This document shows positions 58,987 to 64,000 of a stretch of 64,000 nucleotides of DNA, in pieces. Positions within the stretch are counted from its first letter, which is position 1, and each line of letters begins with the position of its first letter. Made by a program: the position numbers and the translations under genes. This stretch comes from Porogramme epimiltina (lineage: Eukaryota; Basidiomycota; Agaricomycetes; Polyporales; Polyporaceae), in NCBI GenBank assembly GCA_900155495.1, contig FTLJ01000004.1:33629-97628 (forward strand). The letters are read 5' to 3'. A model generated the notes under the pieces. That model ran no database searches. It worked only from the letters and a program-made list of their open reading frames with translations, and had not been told where the DNA came from.

Positions 58987-59558
58987 TTTCCTGCGAGAGG
59001 GCATTAGCACAATATATCTGCGGGGCGTAAAAAACGGCTTACCTAGAAGTGGTGGTCCAGGGTGGTGGTAGGTAGCAGAGAAACAAGTACAGCTAGAGAA
59101 GACGCGTTTCGAAGACGCGTCGTGCACGTGCTTGTTCTCGCGTTTGGGCGCTTGAATTGCATGAAGCGCCTGTGCATGCATACCTTGAGCACTACAATCA
59201 TCACGCTATCATGTGCAAGTTATACGGTGACAACTTGTAGGCTCGGGTAGGGAGGGCCTTTCCCTTAGCTATGTCCGCATTGTGTACTCGTCGGGGTATC
59301 TCTGAGCCTTGTTGCTGTGACATGTTCGATTATAGTGATCGAGTAGAAAAGTTCCTCGCCGACAAGTACAATCTAGAAAGTCTGTCATCGTTACTCGACG
59401 TTTCGTAGCTACAAGTACACGGGAATGAAATGACTACGTATTAAAACAAGAAATGCTACCAGTGTCTGTTCATACAGCTACGTATATAATTTTCAGGGTT
59501 TACATCCTGAAACAAGTCCTCAGTCCGTCGCTCCCACCAACGGCCAACGGGGGGCACC
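58987..59558. other. intergenic: RSC9 leader and acyltransferase downstream flank
   Basis: About 570 bases. A probable 5'-leader intron of the RSC9-like gene runs from a gtaagcc donor near 59046 to the ctcgcag acceptor just before its ATG. The rest is AT-richer and shows no supported frame. Confidence 0.45.
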
Positions 59559-61552
59559 TCAGCCCAAGAACTCATCGACGCAGTCCAACGCCTCCTTCCA
59601 GAAGCGGTCCACGACGTCCCCCTCGAAGCCGTTGCAGTCGTACCCAAACGTGATCCACAGCCGTCCCTTGAACGTGTAGCTCAGCAACAACATCGCCCCG
59701 TGGCGCTGGCGCGAGCCCGTCGTGAGCGTGTGCATCTTCGCGGCCGGGTACGCCGCGTGCTTGTAGATCCCGTCCAGGTTCCCGAGCAGCGACAGGCCCA
59801 TGAGCGCCGCCGACGACGCCTTCGGGCGCGGCGGCAGCACCGGCTCTCGCGGCGCGAGGGCAGCGAGCGACTGCGATGCTGCAGCAGGCGCAGGCGGCAC
59901 CCACGTCCCGCGCTCGCGCTCGTCGTCCTCGCGCCCCCACGCGCGCGCCCGCTCCCCACGCTCCGCCGCCATCTCCAGCGTGCGCGACGCGACGAGCGGG
60001 TTCCTCGCCGCGCGCGTGCTCTGCTCCTTCGCCTGCCGTGCGCGCAGCCAGAACGTCGCCGCCTGCGCCTCGCGCGACGCGGGCAGGAACGACGGCAGGA
60101 CGACGTTGAAGTACCCGATCGCGAGGTACCAGTACGAGTCCCACATGCCCGGCGGGGGCCGGCGCGTGAAGTACGGCCGCAGGTTGAGCGCCGAGTACAT
60201 GAGCGTCGGGTTCTCCCTGTTGCGCGCGCCCATGCGCGCCCACGCGACGTTGCAGATCGCGAAGAGCGCGGCGGAGATGGACACGCCGTGGGCCTTGCAC
60301 CGTTTGAGGATGGCCTTGCTGCGCTCCTCGGGGAAGGCGACCGTGGGCACGATCGTCAGGCGTTGGGGGTGCTTGCGGCGAGGGAAGACCTGCCCGCCGA
60401 CGAAACGCTCCTGCGACAGCTGGTAGTCGACTTTGGCCGCCACACGCCGGAACGGCGTCGCGCTCTCCGAAAAGTTGTCCTCTAACTTTGAAGGGAGAAT
60501 GCACTGCGGTCGCGCGGTCAGCCGAGCCCGGGCCCCACAGCGCGAGGCGGTCTAAGGAGAGGCGCTCACCTCCTCTGGAGCGGTCTCCCAGCGGGTGCGC
60601 CATTCGTCTTGCATCATGTCCCGGAGCTCGTCGTCTGTCTTCTCGCCGCCCAGGAGTGTGAAGAGGTCGTTCGCGAAGGTGTGCAGCGCGATGCCGTCAC
60701 CGAGGAAGTGCATCGCGCCGAGGAAGAAGTCGAACTGGCGTTCGCGTGAGAGCTCCTCCTGCACCTGCGCGGGCACGTCCTCCCCGTTGTCCTCCCCGCC
60801 AGGCGAGGGGGTGCGAGGTGGCGTCGGGAGGAGCTCGGGGTTCCGTGCAGGCTCGGAGATGATGAGGTAGGAAAGCCGCGAGTTGGAAAGGGTGCGCGGC
60901 CCGTTTAGGTAGGCGTCAAGCAACTCTAAAACAGAAAGGGGTGTGACTGTCAGCGCCCTGCTTCTCTCAATTCTAGGGACACACAAGGCGCGCCCTTACC
61001 GTCTTTGGTCTGCGTGCGGTACTCGAGGTTGGCGTCTGCGTCAAAGTACGCGTCTTCGGCGGAGGCGGGTGCGTCATAGCTGTGCGAGCGGTGAGCCCCC
61101 TACGGCCGCAGTGGACGTGTAAGGATAAAACGGGGTGCGCACACAAAGCGGACGTCGTCATAGTCGTGCATCTCGGCGCGCGCGCAGACGAGCGGGTGCC
61201 GCAGCCGCAGGATGGTCCACACGGTGCAGACCCGCGAGCGGCGCATAACGCGCGGGTCGGCCTTGAAGCCGAGATGGAGATACCTGTCCCACGAGCGTCA
61301 GTTTGCCTCGCATCGGTGTGCGACGTCGCGCGCCACTCACATGTCGTTCGTGCCGGACGCGCGCGAGGGAAGGAAGTACGAGAGCTCGGTGTCGCCCATC
61401 TTGCGCTCGTACCGGAGGCCGGCAGGCTTGCCCGCAGCGACATCCTCGAGCTGGGCCTTGACGTCCGCGAGGGAGATCCCCTTGTCGAACTCGCTGTCGG
61501 TCGCGGAGAGCGGCGGGGTGAGGAGCGCGGCGTCGTCGATGCAGGATGTCAT
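59559..61552 (-). CDS. condensation-fold acyltransferase-like protein
   Basis: A CoA-dependent acyltransferase-fold protein, related to condensation domains and alcohol acetyltransferases; substrate unknown. The chosen start ATG at 61552 gives MTSCIDDAALLTPPLSATDS; an upstream ATG at 61639 is in the same frame. Next come FDKGISLADVKAQLEDVAAG, MGDTELSYFLPSRASGTNDM, then LHLGFKADPRVMRRSRV and LRLRHPLVCARAEMHDYDDV. The active-site region is FFLGAMHFLGDGIALHTFAN, where the canonical HH-x3-DG pair is MH-x3-DG. The C-terminal half has HPQRLTIVPTVAFPEERSKA, MYSALNLRPYFTRRPPPGMW and LLLSYTFKGRLWITFGYDCN, ending ALDCVDEFLG. The DFGWG motif of true condensation domains is absent. Codon use is very GC-rich. 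A secondary-metabolism or lipid ester role is possible but unproven; no partner genes lie beside it. Confidence 0.72.
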
Positions 61553-64000
61553 CGTTGCGTGTGGTTGGGCAGCCTTGGCCTGGGCGAGGGGTGCGCGGAA
61601 GTGCAGGGAGGGCGGCGCGCAGGGCGAGGAGTGGGACATGCTTTAAGGCGTTTGGAGGGCCAGAAGGGCGCGTCGCGGGCGGGCGGAGAGCGGGGCGGTT
61701 GGGGGCGGCAGAGGGACGGTGGCTGGCCGGGGCGGTCGAATAAATGGTCGCGCGGCGTCCGAACGCGCACCCAGCCCAGCGCGTCGGGTGTGCGGGGATG
61801 GGATGGCATGTCGGCGGGCAGATGGACGTCCGGATGCAGAGCGCGGCGTTTGGCGCCGTGACAGCTGCTTCGAGCCTCGATCCCCTCAGACGGCCGGCGA
61901 CGTCCCCGTCCAGGTCGCGGGAGGCGCGTGCCTTGCCGGCGTGGGCGTGGGCGTGGGCACGGGCGTGAGCGTGACAGGGCGAGGAGCCCTCCCCGCCGAC
62001 GCCATTGGCCACGCCGGCATCCGGGCAAGCCACCAGTGGTCCCCAGTGGCCGGTCAGTCCGCGGGCGGGGCGGGCGAAGTCTCTTTCGGGTCTCGCGAGC
62101 AGCTTCTGTCTCGGAATAGATCTCCATCAGTCTCACTCTCCACCCTTTCTCATCGGAAGAGGCCACTGAAGCCTCCCTCGACGCTCGCAGCCCACCGAGA
62201 ACGACAGCGCGACCGCCACATGCTCAGGGCTTTAACGAGCCCCACCGCGCCCGTCTTCGGGACAGGGAGCGTCGCGAGGCGGCCAGGAGGACGCCCCACG
62301 AAGCCGGGACGGTCGCAAGGTGGGGAAGACGTCTCCGCCGGACAGCCGGCTCATTACCGCCAGAGCACCATATGCCGAACCCGAACGCTGCGCGGCCCTC
62401 CGTGTCTGCCTCTGCGCGTTCGAATCCCAGCCCGCGCCCCTGCTTTCGCGCGGATGGAGAAGGCCGCGCGCCGCAGCCCATCTCGACCGGGCGCGCAGGG
62501 CCCCCACGTCCGATCGTGATCGAACACAACACAAGAAGAGACGGCCGACCCGCTCTGGACAGGGCACTCTACTTTAGAGTTCGCGATCGCTCCGGAACGT
62601 CGCCCGCGCGCCACTCCGCCTGTGCAGGGCGCGCGCCACCGACAATGCCCCGGCGTCTTCCGCGCCCGTGACGCCCCCCTCTGGCGAGCGAGTTCTCCCT
62701 TGCGGCCTTTGTGAGACCTCGCCCGTCCAAGCGGTGGCCGTCCCCATCTCGCGTTGACGACGATAACGATGCTGGTGACGACCGAACACCCCGACGTGAT
62801 GCATACGCCTGCTGTATGTGTGTGTCCACGTCGGCGCGCGAATAAAGCGGGATTCGATTCGGATTCGGGTGCTGGCTGGCAGAACAGCGCGCCCGGCGTT
62901 CCAAAAACGTCCACGACGCCACGCGCAGGGACGGACTCCCCTTGCAATTCGTGGCGCAAACGGCACGTCCGTGCCTCAGCCGTCAGGCCTCCGCGCACGC
63001 CCCTACACGCGACAACGACGCGAATCTCCAATCTAAGACCCGGGAAAAGGAGTAGAGAAGAAGAAGATTGAAAAAGAAAATAAACAAGGCGGAGACGGAG
63101 GTCGCAGGCGTAGGCCGCCGCGAGCGGTCTCGACGCGCGCGCGCGTAGGATATTAATATTTCGAGCGGGGACTCGGGAGGGGGGAGGGACGCCATCGCGC
63201 CGCTCGGTGCGTAGCACGCGCCTCGGTGGAGCAAAGTCTCTGAGACCTGCGCCGATGACGACACCGTCGCGGTCGGCGTGCGCGTTGCAGGGCGGCCGTT
63301 GCCAACCTACCCCGCACGCGTTTCCAGCAGGAGCGCGAAGAGATCAGGAATCAGGAATCAGGGTGTGGGGAGAGGGGAGGGGTTGAGGGAAGGTCTCGGA
63401 GAACTACCGAGGCGTCATCGCGCACCAGGCGCGCGCGAGCGTGGCGCGGTCTTGATCCCAGACGCGCACATATTCGCCCGGAACCGACCCCGTCGCGCGC
63501 ATAAACGCTTGTCCAGATATCCCGGAAGAGAGCTCGGTCACGCACCCGCGAGAAACGTCGCCGGCAGCTTGCCAGGCTGACAAGGACCGTGACATCTTGG
63601 GACACACGCCTTCTCCTCGATTCTGGGCCCTGGTACCTGGCCATCGAAATATCCGGGAGCAATTTCTTTCGGTTTCGAGATGATTGAGGGGTACTAGGCG
63701 CGCGCGCGAGGCCTGCGCGTGCAGCGAGGAACTCGCGACGTCACGGCTCCTGTGCCCTTGCCCCCCGGGTGCTGGGGCCCCTAGAAACACAGTGAAGCTT
63801 GTGGTCGTACGACGGCGGTGCGCTGCAAAGGGAAAACCCGACATTAGACCGCGGATTGCTCTGCTGGGGGGAAAGGAAGAACGGCGGGCGCGCAGGGCCA
63901 CAGCTCGCGCGCTGCGGCCAGCCCGGGCGGTGCGCCGCGAGTGCGCCCCCTCCCCACCCCCCCACTCCACCTCCTCCTAGCGGACTGCCGCGGCCTCGGC
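61553..64000. other. GC-rich flank without a supported gene
   Basis: About 2.45 kb. Composition is very GC- and CpG-rich, so long open frames appear on both strands (for example minus 62354-63217 and minus 63404-63970). Their translations are Arg/Ala/Pro-rich and resemble no family. The first few hundred bases should hold the promoter of the acyltransferase gene. A GATATTAATATT patch near 63149 is an isolated AT-rich spot. The right edge may reach the upstream region of a gene beyond the window. Confidence 0.4.
61938..61973 (+). repeat. GGCGTG-type hexamer repeat
   Basis: About six tandem or near-tandem copies of ggcgtg with single-base changes (gggcac, gagcgtg) stand upstream of the acyltransferase gene. 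It is a small low-complexity patch with no evident function. Confidence 0.6.

Noticed and set aside
62400..62440. tRNA-like T-loop (gttcgaatccc)
   Set aside because: The flanking bases do not pair into a T stem, and no acceptor or anticodon arm fits upstream.
62354..63970. Long open frames in the GC-rich right flank
   Set aside because: They occur on both strands in several frames with Arg/Ala/Pro-rich translations, as expected from composition alone.

Overview
This window is nuclear DNA of a filamentous basidiomycete, almost certainly an Agaricomycete (mushroom or polypore type). The genes are dense and cut by many GT-AG introns of about 50-70 bases. Several families are typical of that group: a beta-flanking protein, a paired HD1/HD2 homeodomain locus and a glycogenin with a very long tail. 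The species cannot be fixed by eye; the gene set fits Polyporales best, which is inference. Coordinates run from start codon to stop codon across introns, and splice sites were read by eye from consensus, frame and family similarity.

Left arm (1-23.5 kb): a Zn2Cys6 transcription factor running off the left edge (-), REV7 (+), sorting nexin SNX4/Atg24 (-), a Ptm1/GPR107-type seven-helix protein (+), RPB2 of RNA polymerase II (-), a fructosamine-3-kinase-like protein (-), an old yellow enzyme (+), a mitochondrial UbiB/ADCK2 (YPL109) kinase-like protein (-) and glycogenin (+). A poorly coding stretch follows at 23.5-26.8 kb.

Centre (26.8-34.4 kb): the homeodomain (A) mating-type locus, in the usual order: beta-flanking gene, HD1, HD2, mitochondrial intermediate peptidase (MIP). 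HD1 and HD2 are divergent from a 331-base shared promoter. HD2 has an ordinary homeodomain. HD1 keeps its N-terminal recognition region and basic clusters, but I find no homeodomain in any frame. This is the most striking feature of the window.

Right arm (34.9-64 kb): a putative WHIM-like chromatin protein (-), FAM32A (-), TMEM115 (+), COG1 (+), a seven-helix receptor-like protein (+), SEC61 gamma (-), a mitochondrial PPR protein (+), glycine decarboxylase P protein (-), an ARMH3/DUF1741 protein (-), an RSC9/ARID2-type subunit (-) and a condensation-fold acyltransferase-like protein (-). The last 2.4 kb is GC-rich with no gene I can support.

Apart from the mating locus the genes are mainly housekeeping. 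Several act in Golgi and endosomal traffic (SNX4, Ptm1-like, TMEM115, COG1, ARMH3), and others in mitochondria (ADCK2-like, MIP, PPR, GCV2). Glycogenin, the YPL109-like kinase, SEC61 gamma and glycine dehydrogenase next to MIP and HD genes match the conserved neighbourhood known for A mating-type loci in this class of fungi.
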